Shown here piece after piece: positions 50,801 through 60,913 of a stretch of DNA of 64,000 nt; positions within the stretch are counted from its first letter, which is position 1, and each line of letters starts with the position of its first letter. A program made the position numbers and the translations under genes. Origin of the DNA: Temnothorax longispinosus (Eukaryota; Arthropoda; Insecta; Hymenoptera; Formicidae); the NCBI RefSeq assembly GCF_030848805.1, contig NC_092359.1, forward strand, positions 18,565,579 through 18,629,578, read 5' to 3'. The notes beneath the pieces are model-generated. The model was not told the origin of the DNA and did not search any database. It saw only the letters and a list, made by a program, of their open reading frames with translations.

Positions 50801-53074
50801 ATTTTGGCGAATTTTAAGCGTCGTGTGAATCAATCGTTAAAAATCTGATGCAATAGAGCACGTAGCGTCGTGTTATCTGTAATTCTGCGAAAGAGATTAC
50901 TTCATACTAAGACACTGAGCCTTATTAAACTTTATGTCTCTCTGAACTGTCAATAAACATAAGCCGGATAAGCCACGATCGATAAGATAGCGTTCGTCTT
51001 AGTCGTCGTTATTGCAATTTAGTTTCGATATCTTATTACTTATGGAGAAGCATTGAACGAAGAATAAATATAACAAAAGTGCAATATTTTCTTTTGCATT
51101 GTAAATTGTAAATGTAACGAATACGAGGATATCTGCAGGAAAGGAAACTACAATGAAATAATTTTTATAATCACATATAATTTTGACTCATTCGTTTTTT
51201 ACGGAGAAAAAAAGTTTTTTTTAAATACTGATTGTCTTCGTTTTATAAAATGTCACGCAGATATCTATTTTAATAATGAATACGAAATAAATCTTTCTCG
51301 ATATGTTATTATTTGTTAAGGGGATATTCTACTGTAAAATGCGCTTTTTTCAGGATTTTTTTACAAGAAATCAGTGAAAATTGTTAATATCAGCTTTTTA
51401 TGTATATATTTTATTATCTTTAGAGAACATAAAAAATATTTTTTGAAGCTGAATTAATGAATATAAATATTAATTAAACCCTATCGAATATATGGCAACG
51501 GTGCCCATGATTGCGCCCATTCTGATTGTCTGAAACAAAAAATTCAAAAAGATAATTAGTATGAGTTTGGCTATAGCAGGAACTAGAATTAAGTATAAAA
51601 AAATTTTTTACGATTTTGGCAACCTTCGAAAGATTAAGAAAATTTATACTAAATTTTCAAAATGCCGCCATTTAAAAAATTTTTTATTTTTTTATTCCAT
51701 TCTAGTTCCTGCTATAGCCAAACTCATACTAATTAAGAATCTTTTTGAATTTTTTGTTTCAGACAACCAGAATGGGCACAAACATGGGCACCATTTTTTT
51801 TGCCATGTATTCGATAGGGTTTAATTAATATTTATATTCATTAATTCAGCTTAAAAAAATATCTTTTATGTTCTTTAAAGATAATAAAATATATACATAA
51901 AGCTGATATTAACAATTTTCACTGGTTTCTTGTGCGCATTTTACAGTAGAATACCCCCTTAAATTGTTCAACATTAATACTTATACAATTAATTCCTTAT
52001 CTTTTCTGAGTTATCTTCCGATATTATCAAATTCTTGATGACAATTTCCGTTCTAATGTCTATTTCTACCAATGCAGATGATTAACTTTAATCTCAGTTT
52101 AATTTACTTTTTATCTTTTCTTAGTTCCAAGAGATATAGAAAAGGATAAAAGGTAAGTTAAATCCAGACTGAAATTAATTTGCAATGATAGAAATGGACG
52201 TAAAAGGAATAATGGCTCTGACATTGCGAGCACGGTGCGTTGTGTATATTTACAATTGGCCCGAGACACTACTGTCTCTTGATATGCTTCCTTGATATGA
52301 AAAAACTAACGAAAAAACTAACCATTAGTATCCAGATGGAGAGTAAACGACGCAGGTTTACGTCTCGTGTTAATAAATACGAATTCTCTTTCAGAAAAAT
52401 AATTTTTGTGTATTTTGCTCCTTTTTTTTCCTATTAAACATTACGACACAGCGTAAAATCCCAGATCTCTTATTTTAGTGAGAAAGGTCAGAGAGAGCAG
52501 CTCTTGTCCGAAAAAATCAGATTTGGTAGGTACACAAATATCGAGCCAGACGGGGATTTTTTTTCTTTTCAATGAACTCGTTATCAACTGACGTTGATAA
52601 CCCTGTCAGAGTTGTAATTGATAATCGTCTTATCGATGACTCCGCGCGGCACAAGCTAAACAACGATTCCCGATTATATCGTTCATCCGGCGGATTTGCG
52701 TATCAACACGGATTTTTCGTTCCTCGATAAATGCCGAAACATTATTCGTGTGAACGACGAGGTTCGCGCATAAAAATCTCTTTTTTTTCTTTTATCGACG
52801 ACGATCAAAGTCCGTGTGTTTAGATAAGATTGTCTTTAGGCCTCCAATAATATTTTGTTAGGGTTATCATAACACATACGTTCTTCGACTGCGCGATATA
52901 TAATGCATTCGCTTCTGTAACGTAGTAAAGATGATAAACGGTACTTAATCATTCTCGATATATTTATTGCGCAAATATTATGTCTAGCGAAGAAACTGCG
53001 GTTAATGTTCGCCGTCGGCTATGGCGGGAAACGTTGAAAGGATGTCCACAGTAGTTTTGGCATATATTTTAGGC

Positions 53075-53110
<36 letters not shown>

Positions 53111-56100
53111 CTCTCTTTTTTTCTCTCTGTCTTTGCCGCGTACGAGAAAAGTGCGTACGTTCGAATATTCACGTACGCACCTCGCGCTCACGTGCGTGAT
53201 TCCGAGCTTATCCGTGCCTTGAAAGTTGAGAGGTTTCAAACTTCTAAGCTACTGCTCTCAAAGATAGTAACGATTTAAGTTAAAAGACTTCCGGCATTTG
53301 TTTTTTTAATTAACATATTATCTTATCGCGTATTTTTTTACAACGTTACACCCCACTTCAAATTCATGAAGAGGAACGTACGAGTTTTCTAATTTGTGTT
53401 CGCGTTTTCGGGAATTCACTGCAACCTGAAAAGTCGCAGCATTTTTCGCGAAAAACAAAACAAAAAGATTTATTTTACGAACGAATCATATCACCTCGCA
53501 CACGCGGTACTTGGTTATCGCGAGACACTTGCGAGAGTGTGCCGGAAAAACTTTTTTGAAGTCCCACATTTTACATGCAACGACCCAATCCTTTAGATAA
53601 CAGCCTCGAGTTACTTAGCCTTGCGGCCGAGTGCGTCGTACCTAATGCGACAAGAATACGTTTTACAATTGTATACGATCGAAGTAAGTGGAGACAGATA
53701 GGATTCAGCGAACGCTTCGAACGTCGCGTGAAACAGAATCGTCGCGATGTTACGTAATAGCCGTGCACGATGTGGTTACAGTCATTACTTCTATGAACTG
53801 TGCATGGTAATATAATACGTGATATACGGCGACCATTGGTCGCCGTATATCACGATGCAGGTAATAGAAGCATCTCGGTTAGTCACATGAACGGATAATG
53901 ATTTAATTTTTTTAGACCCCAATCTTTTTTTTGCGCTCGTGATTGAGAAAAAGAAGCACGGGCAAGCTGGCGAAGTGTGCGTCTATCACGTGAGAAATCT
54001 TGACGAATTCTGAACAAAATTGAAAAGTATATACGACTACTTATAGTTTACAATGGGATGCTTACAACAAATTCTGGACTTGAGAAGGGCTTATCTTCAA
54101 CAGAAGAAGATAATTGAAAGAAATTGCCAGAGAAAGTAGAAAAAAATTGCTCCCAAAAGAGAATATCTGTATTCAAGGGAAAAAATAATAAGCAAAATGA
54201 AGAAAAAAACACGAAAAATTATAATATGTGACCAATAAAAAAACTTTCATATAAGTCATATCTTAAGAGATAAGTACATCTGAAAAGCGCTGTTGAATGA
54301 TCGAAAGATATCGAATTGATGATATAATTTTTGTTTATAAATGATTTACGATTCTACAATAAATGATTCTCTTTATTTTCTGAAACTTGTTGGGTCCACG
54401 CAATAAGATGCGTAATTAAAATACAAAAAAAAGAAGTAAAAGGTGCCACGATAAACTTGCGATTTATTGCGCAAGAAGAAACGTAGAGATATATTAAGAA
54501 TACAAAATTCCTGAAAATTCGCTTCCAAAAACTAACTTCTTCTCAGGCGAGGAGAAAAAATTGTAATGCAGTGCCGTTACAATGCGACAAACCGTGAACT
54601 TTTTTCCATGCTTTAAGAAGCTCTTTAACAAAACAGAATGAGATAACACTTGTATCGCGTTATTAATATTCAACGTCGGTGACGTCACGCGAGCGACGTC
54701 AAACGCGCTATTATTAATTTAGCGACGTATTGACTACTCATCAATAACGTATTTCTCAATTAGAAATTACGCGTCACGCTAAATATTACGTAAACGTACA
54801 AAATACTTTCTGTACTTGTAATCCTAGTAATCCCAGTGGCATTCATCTATCGAAACGCGACCGGTGACAAAAACAGGAGGAAGAATAGCTTACTCGCACA
54901 ATCTTCCTCTTTCGCTAACAGCACAAATTTTTTCCTAATGAATCACTCGTATATCACGTTTCTTAGAAAATATGAACTTTAGACATCTGAATTAGGAGTT
55001 TTAAATTGGCATCGAGTCGGAGCGTTTGAGATCCTTTATACGATGAGTTCTTTATACAAAGTAATAATATATTAATGTGCGACCGACTATGAGGATGGAC
55101 TCAGCATATCAGTTTCAAACAAATTAATTATCTATATTCGACCCATATTGACCCTCATTTCAAGCAATAATTTAGGTAATTTTTGATTAAATAAAATACG
55201 CATTAAATTAAAACGATTCAATAACGTTTTTTTATCGAAATGAGAAGACATTTTAATATCTATTTTTTTCACATTAATATGACTCTTCCTAAGTGAAAAA
55301 GTTATTAAGACGAAACAAGCTGTTTTTGTCACGTCGTATAAAAATAGGGAATTTTTTGAATAATATGAATCTCCTGATCCATTACGTCCTGATTTATTAC
55401 GTTTCTATAAATTTAATTTATAGAATTTAATCGAAATATAATATTTTTATAAATTTAATTTAGAAAGTCGCAAACATTTAGGAATCAAAATATATATTTC
55501 ATAGGAGGATCATATTACTATATATCTTTAATATCTATTATTATCTGCTAATATTTTCTATTACCCTCTTTCTCTTTTTCTCTCTTTTCCTACAATTTTA
55601 TACTTTTAGAATCTATTAATTTGATATAAACTAATATAATATAATATAAAAAGATTAGATTGCCTGGTTAGACACTTCCGGGGTGCACATTTCCACTTCG
55701 TTGCTCTTGCAACAAGGTCTTCGAATGAGTACCGTAACTGGCTGGAAAGATTGTACTAGCTGATTGATATAATTTCTTACATAAGCAAATGTATCTCCGA
55801 TAAGAAATCTCGAATTATTTGCAGTTATCAAATTATTTTAATCAAATCAATTACATGTTTTTTTTCGACATGTTTATTATCAGTGAAGTTTTAATTTATC
55901 TTCAATTATTTTACGCAACATCTTGCACGTTTTTAATCCGCGCATTTAGTCAAAATGTACGAATGCTTCCTTCATAACCTGATACGATAATGATTATTCA
56001 TTAACGATTGTTATGAAAATTACCAAGTTTGCTCCGGGCATATATCCGTGTTCCATATGTGTGTTCGCAAGAAATAAATACCTTCCTTTAAAAATATAAA

Positions 56101-58740
56101 TAATTCTTGAGAAAGGTCAGAAACGAAATATTGTATGATGATATATGGACACCACAATGACATGACATGCCCTGAGAACATACGGTTATTTTCAAAATAA
56201 ACATGTTACTCTCGAAAATCGATAATAATCAAGACAAAAACGAGAAATATGATAATTTATATTTCTCTATTCGTTTACTTCGTGTATTTTTTAAGATTTC
56301 TTTAAAATATATATCTTAGAAACATATTTTAAAAATTTTCAATTGTCTCGTTTGAAATATTTTTAAAAACACAGAACTAAGAAGCACTTAAGTAAATCTG
56401 CTCTCAAGAAAATATTACACCTTTTTTTTTCAAAAATTAATATTTTAATATATAAAATGTGAATATAATCACATATAACAAAATCACATAAGTATTGAAA
56501 TAATAACGCTGTATATGGATTTTTTCATATGAAACATATTATATAATAAAACTAGACCAGAGTTACTAATTAAGAATTATTTCTTTAATTAAATTCGCAA
56601 TGAAGTCTTCACAAGGAAAGAATCCAAATACACAATAAACATGCGGAAAATTGAATTACGACTAATAAGACGCATTAAATGCATTTCTAACAAACTAACG
56701 ATACGACTATTGTTTTCTTTCATTTTGGCAATTAAATTCATACTAATAAGACACAGTTGTGCGAAAGAAATCAAAAGTGTCTAAGTATCAGGAATAAAGA
56801 CGCCCGAATAGCGATGTATTTTTCTCACGTGAAATCCTACGCAAAAGAAACGTACAAATTACCTCGTCTGTCGGATTTAGACACGCGTCCGGATCTCGAA
56901 GGGACGTTCCCGAGTCCCTGATCTCGTATCTCCGTACATCCGGTTCGTACGACATTTCCTTCTTGCTGTAACACTTGCATATTCTGCTGAATAACGACCT
57001 GTTCTTCGTCTTCATTTCGTCAGTTCGCCCTTGACCTTGACCCTGACCTTGAATTTGACCCTGGCCTCGACCCCGACCCTGATCTCTCTCTTACACTTGC
57101 CTAGCAAAACGGCAATTTCGATACTGGTTACTTGGCAAACGACTGCTGCCCGATTATTAACTGCCCGAGAACAATATCGAGAGACATCTGACCTTAACAA
57201 ACTCCGGCGAAATAATTTTATCCGACGCGTTTTTAGCGCCATCTGAAGGTGTTCGTCTTTCGAAATGGTAACGCGCATGAGAATTGAAAATCGATCGTGT
57301 AGTGGCGTCAGCCGAAATCAGCCTCGTATCGCCGAGATTTCAACAGTTTCCGAGAAGGGAAACGAAATGTGATGCTGTATCAGTAGAGAAGACAGAACAA
57401 TGCAAGGGGATTAGAAGGGGGAAAGGATATGAAATGAGAGAATCAGGGAGGCTGGGATGTCGCATCTCTATAATGGCGATAGCTCTGGAAGTGGACCCCT
57501 CGCGAAAATCGCGATGCGACATCCTGTATTTTTCGCCAAAGAATTAATGAATTTGTTAGGTGCGAGTAGTCCATAGCCGATATCTATATATAACTATTGA
57601 AAAAAATTTGACGGCTCCAAGTACCCGACCTTGAAACATATCGGGAGGAAGATTCGAACACCCCGCCATTTCGCTTCCCGCAGGATCATTCTACGCCTGA
57701 GCGGGCCGTTACCTTAACGTAACTTCCTGGCACGAGATTCAAACATTCTCACAGGATTTCGCATTATTTCAGAAATAAATTTCAGATATCTCTTGTCCGT
57801 CATATATAAATGTTCGGAATATTAGAGAGATTGGTCAAGTATTCTCTTTTTCAGAGACGCCTCTATTTTCTCACGTTTATAAAAATACCTACAGAACGGT
57901 ATAGCGGCAGAAAAAATAGAAGTAGAACAGGCTGATTTTCAGTCAGCAATGGGAACGTATACAGGTTTGTGCCACGCCATGTATCGAAGACAAATAAAAC
58001 ATCGTACCTCCAAACAAGCCCATAAATTGTCATATCTTTATTGTGCCAATAAACTAGTTTAAAAATAGGAAGCACTTAGCTTATTTAGCGTTCTAGCACT
58101 CTATTTGTTATACGTAGATAGAGAAAATGTTTGCGAATCGATTTCCAGGAAGGATTTGATCCGTCGGCGTCATTTCGCGACTTAATTCCTCCTTTTTCAT
58201 TCCTGCCGACAGTCTTTCATCGCGACACGCGCAATAACGAGCCGCTGTATGGCGGTCTATATATCGTAAGTAACAAAAATAAAAATGTTATGTAAAATAC
58301 TCGTGAATACGATTAAAATTTATGATAAATGATATAATATCATGCCTGTTGATTGAGATTTTGTTTTCGAATTAGATAACGAAATCGCGTGGTTTCGATG
58401 ATCTCCCTTCCGGGGAACAACTTTTCGGAGCACGACGGAAATTGCGATACGATCTACAAATTTAGTTATAGATCTCGTTTTGCATTACGAGGTATCGGAC
58501 ATTTTCCCACGTCGTAAATCATACGAGGATCACGTGCTTCTCGCTGATGTGTCACATCGAGGGTTATTCGGGTCCTTTCACGGAGGTATGTTGAGGAATG
58601 AGTAGTTTTGCACAAAAAACTTGCGGTACTTACGCAACGAGGGTCAAGGATGCCGTGAAAGGAGGGAGGGATCACCGACTCACCGATTGGTCAATGTGCT
58701 CCCATTTCTCCCGGACATAGTCGCAAACTTGTTCGGTCAT
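41868..58740 (-). CDS. HK: Hexokinase, three alternative first coding exons
   Basis: The shared exons, read downward, are 45056-45218, 44135-44490, 43861-43960, 43050-43404, 42501-42771 and 41868-41945. They encode 440 residues plus stop with all phases closing. Three phase-0 first exons can precede them (58684-58740, 56863-57015, 48569-48613), giving 459, 491 or 455 aa, the usual size of an insect single-domain hexokinase. Visible motifs are the phosphate-binding FLALDLGGTNFRV, the sugar-binding LPLGFTFSFPLTQ, the catalytic Asp in ILNDTTGTL (residue 204 of the 459-aa form), IGLIVGTGSNACYVE, EWGAFG, VGIDGSVYRFHPHF and the C-terminal LSEDGSGRGAAL. It catalyses ATP-dependent phosphorylation of glucose, the first step of glycolysis. 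No mitochondrial-binding N-terminus is obvious. It reads head to head with Abraxas. The 5' region spans more than 13 kb and carries promoter-like clusters described separately. Confidence 0.96.
43614..43743. repeat. Inverted repeat with 50-bp arms in hexokinase intron
   Basis: Arms 43614-43663 and 43694-43743 differ at two positions out of 50. Each arm contains two tandem AGGAATTA(C/A)T-like units. It lies between the exons ending at 43861 and starting at 43404. Confidence 0.9.
45219..48568. other. Hexokinase intron between exon c and the common exon
   Basis: The first 250 bp (45.22-45.47 kb) are GC-rich. A cluster at 46023-46113 holds an E2F-like TTTCCCGCCAA (46023-46033), a CRE TGACGTCA (46082-46089) and a CCAAT box (about 46109). 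The rest is AT-rich and empty. Confidence 0.55.
48569..48613 (-). CDS. HK: Hexokinase alternative first exon c
   Basis: ATG opens 15 codons (MKTSTLSCDDLIKQE) ending in a GTGAGC donor at phase 0, joining in frame to the common exon at 45218. A GC-richer stretch at about 48840-49000 upstream may be its 5'UTR, and the CRE/CCAAT/TATA-like cluster at 50371-50485 its promoter. Confidence 0.65.
50371..50485 (-). promoter_or_regulatory. CRE - CCAAT - TATA-like cluster, candidate hexokinase promoter
   Basis: Read on the minus strand, a palindromic TGACGTCA (50478-50485) is followed by a sequence reading CCAAT (50435-50439) and then CCTTTAAATAC (50371-50380). A start site about 30 bp further down would be near 50340. 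The stretch is CpG-richer than its AT-rich surroundings. It lies 1.7 kb upstream of first exon c. Confidence 0.5.
51316..51962. repeat. 647-bp foldback element with ~270-bp arms and TTAA ends
   Basis: The ends are TTAAGGGGATATTCTACTG and CAGTAGAATACCCCCTTAA. The arms run to about 51591 and from about 51701, and stay complementary with scattered mismatches. Ends match a TTAA or TA target duplication, as for the element at 27493-27839, but the two are otherwise unrelated. No transposase frame. Confidence 0.88.
52059..52199. repeat. Foldback repeat, 'GTCCATTTCTA' family, complete copy
   Basis: The left end GTCTATTTCTACCAATGCAG and the right end ATTTGCAATGATAGAAATGGAC are inverted relatives, with internal TTAACTTTAATCTCAG pairing to the other half. 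It matches the copy at 25651-25800 and the split copy at 36399-37073. Confidence 0.78.
53078..53106. repeat. (CT)n microsatellite
   Basis: A CT run of about 29 bases passing into a T/C-rich tract in the hexokinase 5' region. Confidence 0.93.
53818..53854. repeat. 37-bp near-perfect palindrome
   Basis: CGTGATATACGGCGACCA is followed by a single T and then its exact reverse complement. A loop this small suggests a cruciform-prone site or a solo palindromic element end. Confidence 0.85.
56863..57015 (-). CDS. HK: Hexokinase alternative first exon b
   Basis: ATG opens 51 codons (begins MKTKNRSLFSRICKCYSKK, ends NPTDE) ending in a GTAATT donor at phase 0. The N-terminus is basic and Cys-containing, unlike the other two, so it could alter location or stability; that is inference. 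Two exact TCAAGGTCA sites lie 17-37 bp upstream of this ATG. An 88-codon upstream ORF ends with TGA overlapping this ATG. Confidence 0.65.
57016..58683. other. Hexokinase 5' region between first exons a and b
   Basis: Holds the GGTCA-rich tract next to exon b and otherwise unassigned sequence. The ORF at 57012-57278 (minus) overlaps the exon b ATG by ATGA; it contains a Lys/Arg/Val-rich tail produced by the GGTCA repeats. No further gene is supported. Confidence 0.5.
57032..57060 (-). promoter_or_regulatory. Tandem ERR/FTZ-F1-type sites upstream of hexokinase exon b
   Basis: On the minus strand the nonamer TCAAGGTCA occurs exactly at 57044-57052 and 57032-57040, 12 bp apart, with another GGTCA at 57056-57060 and looser copies beyond. 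This is the extended half-site bound by monomeric nuclear receptors such as ERR and FTZ-F1. It ends 17 bp upstream of the exon b ATG. Confidence 0.5.
58684..58740 (-). CDS. HK: Hexokinase alternative first exon a
   Basis: ATG opens 19 codons (MTEQVCDYVREKWEHIDQS) ending in a GTGAGT donor at phase 0, which fits the acceptor at 45219-45220 of the common exon starting IRDACKDLV. It is the most distal first exon, 13.5 kb from the common part, and lies about 3 kb from the divergent Abraxas start. Confidence 0.75.
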
Positions 58741-59395
58741 TGTTCGCGAAACAAAACAAAAAAAAAGAAGAAGAAGAAACAGTAAGGACACGCGAGCGAG
58801 ATGTAATAAAAATCGATTGGAGGTCGTGATTAGCGGCAAGCAATCACGACACTCTCGGGAACACTGTGGGCTTACATCATGTGCAGCCGATGTTCGCGGC
58901 TGCAAATATAGCCAAGCTTCATCCTCGTATGTATACGTGCCTCTCGTACGTCGTTGTGCTGGTTCTAGTAGATACGCCTTGATCGCGTGCGCGATTTTCG
59001 CGCGATGTATTTTTGGCACAGCCCAAAAGTGTATAGAGATGGAGATGAATATCTCGCGTATAGGTATAGGCTCGCAACCTGCTCCAATCGGGTTGTTGTC
59101 CAACTCCTCGCGACTATCTCGAGACGCGAGAGCGATACCGCGACATGAATATTGATAGGGGGATTAATGAATATTAACGGGAGGTAAATCCGTAGACACG
59201 TGTGTATATCGTTCTGACGCAGCCTCCGTTACCGGTCCGAAGATCGTGTGACGTCGTGACTCATACATTCCAAAACTCAAGCACGCGGGGGAACAAAGGT
59301 CTTAGTTCAAGAATGCAACAAATAGTTTCAGAGATCATCCACAGATCCGCGGATCCAAGGTCTCTGGGTAAATAGAGAACGGAAGTTTACCTTCG

Positions 59396-59811
59396 ACATA
59401 CGCGCACTCATGAATATTCTGAATCAACTCCCGGACTTCGCGAAGTTCGAGAGCTATTTATTCTGCAAACCTGCGACCAATCTGAATGAATTGTTTTCGT
59501 TATCTCGAAAGGAATGTTAAGAGATGTACATATTTATGGATATTTCGATCTTAGGAAGAACCGAATTTCTCGCGAATAATATTCGAATTCTGAAAACCAA
59601 GTGACAACCCTACGAATAAAATAAAATTAATAAAAATAAAAGATTATTGGTCTGCGATTGTTCGACTGATTTATGGTTCGATTAGAGATACTGGACTCTC
59701 GTTTCTTCGAGTACTCATCCAGGATTTTAATTTACTCCGAAATTTTATCGATTCTTATGTGTGTCTTCAATTGTATTTGAATGTTAAAAGATGTACATAT
59801 TTTGACCTTTG
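59396..59811 (+). repeat. Dispersed repeat, copy A (about 410 bp)
   Basis: This copy matches 60498-60913 over nearly its whole length with substitutions and small indels. It starts with ACATACGCGCACTCATGAAT and contains ACCGAATTTCTCGCGAATAA and an A-rich stretch with AATAAA-like words. The copy opens a 37-codon frame beginning MNILNQLPDFAKFES. Confidence 0.85.
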
Positions 59812-59932
59812 TTTGAGATCGCGATCAGTCGCATCGCAAGGAAATCGCGTTCGGTTGCATGTCAGCGCAAGCACGCTTTCTATAAAATACTCGCCTAAAT
59901 AACTTCGCTTCAAAGGAATAATTTTCGTTACG

Positions 59933-60062
59933 TTATAGCATGGATCTTTCGTTACATTCCGGAAAGTTCGCTAATTGTTAGCAATAACACAGCCACGGTT
60001 GACCGATCGCGCAAATAAAGTCAAACAACAACGCTCTCACAAAAGAAAGATCCATGCTATAA
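59933..60062. repeat. Inverted repeat with perfect 18-bp arms
   Basis: TTATAGCATGGATCTTTC at 59933-59950 is the exact reverse complement of 60045-60062. It lies between repeat copies A and B, just before the promoter-like block. Confidence 0.85.
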
Positions 60063-60102
60063 ACAAAACAGTCAGAACCAAGTAACGTTCCCGTCGGATC
60101 GT

Positions 60103-60214
60103 CACGTGAAAACGGTGACGTCCACACGGTGACGTAGGGCTCCGATGGCCAATCACCCTCCCGAAATTCTGGGAAATCTGCCGGGAGGGAGTTTCGCCTC
60201 GGAGGTGATAAAAG
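60103..60214 (+). promoter_or_regulatory. E-box - double CRE-like - CCAAT - TATA-like promoter block
   Basis: In order on the plus strand: CACGTG (60103-60108), two copies of CGGTGACGT 14 bp apart (TGACGTCC at 60116, TGACGTA at 60130), CCAAT (60149-60153) and GTGATAAAAGG (TATA-like, about 60205-60215). A start near 60240 would be expected. It reads toward repeat copy B, the tRNA and Abraxas. It could be the promoter of a repeat-derived transcript, a far-upstream Abraxas promoter, or a fortuitous cluster. Confidence 0.45.
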
Positions 60215-60497
60215 GACCGCCGCTGCGCCGCGGAATCGATTTCCCTCGCAGATCACCGCTAGTCACCGCTTTTCTATACCGCTTAAACCGCTTTTCGCAT
60301 AGATAGTCGCACGCGCTTGCTTTCACCGCTTTGCCGTATAACTTCTGTGCGCCCTCACGGCTTCGCTTTCTTCGCTGGAAAAAAAGAACACTACATTTTG
60401 TAAATACAAACTTTATTTTTCTGTTACTTGCTGTGTCGTTACTTGTGATCGTCTCGTTATCTCCCGCTACACCGCGCTACCGCGTGCTCTCGAACAA

Positions 60498-60913
60498 CAT
60501 ACGCGCACTCATGAATATTCTGAATCAACTCCCGGACTTCGCGAAGTTCGAGAGCGAATTTCTGCAAACCTGCGACCGATCTGAATGAACTGTTTTCGTT
60601 ATCTCGAAAGGAATGTTAAGAGATGTACATATTTATGGATATTTCGATCTTAGGAAGAACCGAATTTCTCGCGAATAATATTCGAATTCTGAATTCCAAT
60701 TGAGAATCCTGCGAATAAAATAAAATTAATAAAAATAAAAGATTATTGATCCGCGATTGTTCGACTGATTTATGGTTCGATTAGGAGATACCGATGAACT
60801 CTCGTTTCTTCGAGTACTCATCCAAGATTTTAATTTACTCCGAAATTTTATCGATTCTTATGTGTCTTCAATTGTATTTAAATGTTAAAAGATGTACATA
60901 CATATTTTGACCT
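60498..60913 (+). repeat. Dispersed repeat, copy B (about 410 bp)
   Basis: This is the second copy of the 59396-59811 repeat, 1102 bp downstream in the same orientation. It follows a promoter-like block and an ATG-free leader. Its first ATG (60511) opens a 25-codon frame starting MNILNQLPDFAKFES, which then diverges from copy A. Confidence 0.85.
60511..60588 (+). CDS. Candidate small ORF (25 codons) after an ATG-free leader
   Basis: The ATG at 60511 is the first after the TATA-like block; I see no ATG between 60201 and 60510. The frame opens MNILNQLPDFAKFESEFLQ and stops at 60588. The same start peptide is present in copy A at 59412, where the frame continues differently and stops after 37 codons. 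No family is recognised. It may be coincidence within a repeat. Confidence 0.25.
   Translation: MNILNQLPDFAKFESEFLQTCDRSE

Larger units (their letters stand above)
48614..56862. other. Hexokinase 5' region between first exons b and c
   Basis: Mostly AT-rich. It holds a promoter-like cluster (50371-50485), a 647-bp foldback (51316-51962), a repeat copy (52059-52199), a CT run (53078-53106), a 37-bp palindrome (53818-53854), CRE-like sites at about 54678-54696 and an exon-like stretch at 55655-55741. A GC-richer patch at 49660-49850 carries a CCAAT box but nothing more. Confidence 0.6.

Noticed and set aside
54052..54138. 28-codon plus-strand ORF (MGCLQQILDLRRAYLQQ...)
   Set aside because: Short, in AT-rich DNA, no neighbouring exon or family. 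Too little to call.
56589..56774. Hydrophobic 61-codon minus-strand ORF resembling a receptor fragment
   Set aside because: AT-rich composition alone gives Ile/Leu/Met-rich frames. No motif or splice site supports a receptor exon.
59978..60256. 92-codon minus-strand ORF overlapping the promoter-like block
   Set aside because: No domain recognised, and the plus-strand signals explain the composition. I could not support it as a gene.
60331..60588. 85-codon reading of the plus-strand frame starting at 60331
   Set aside because: It begins at TTG, not ATG. The first real ATG in this frame is at 60511, so only the 25-codon part is listed.
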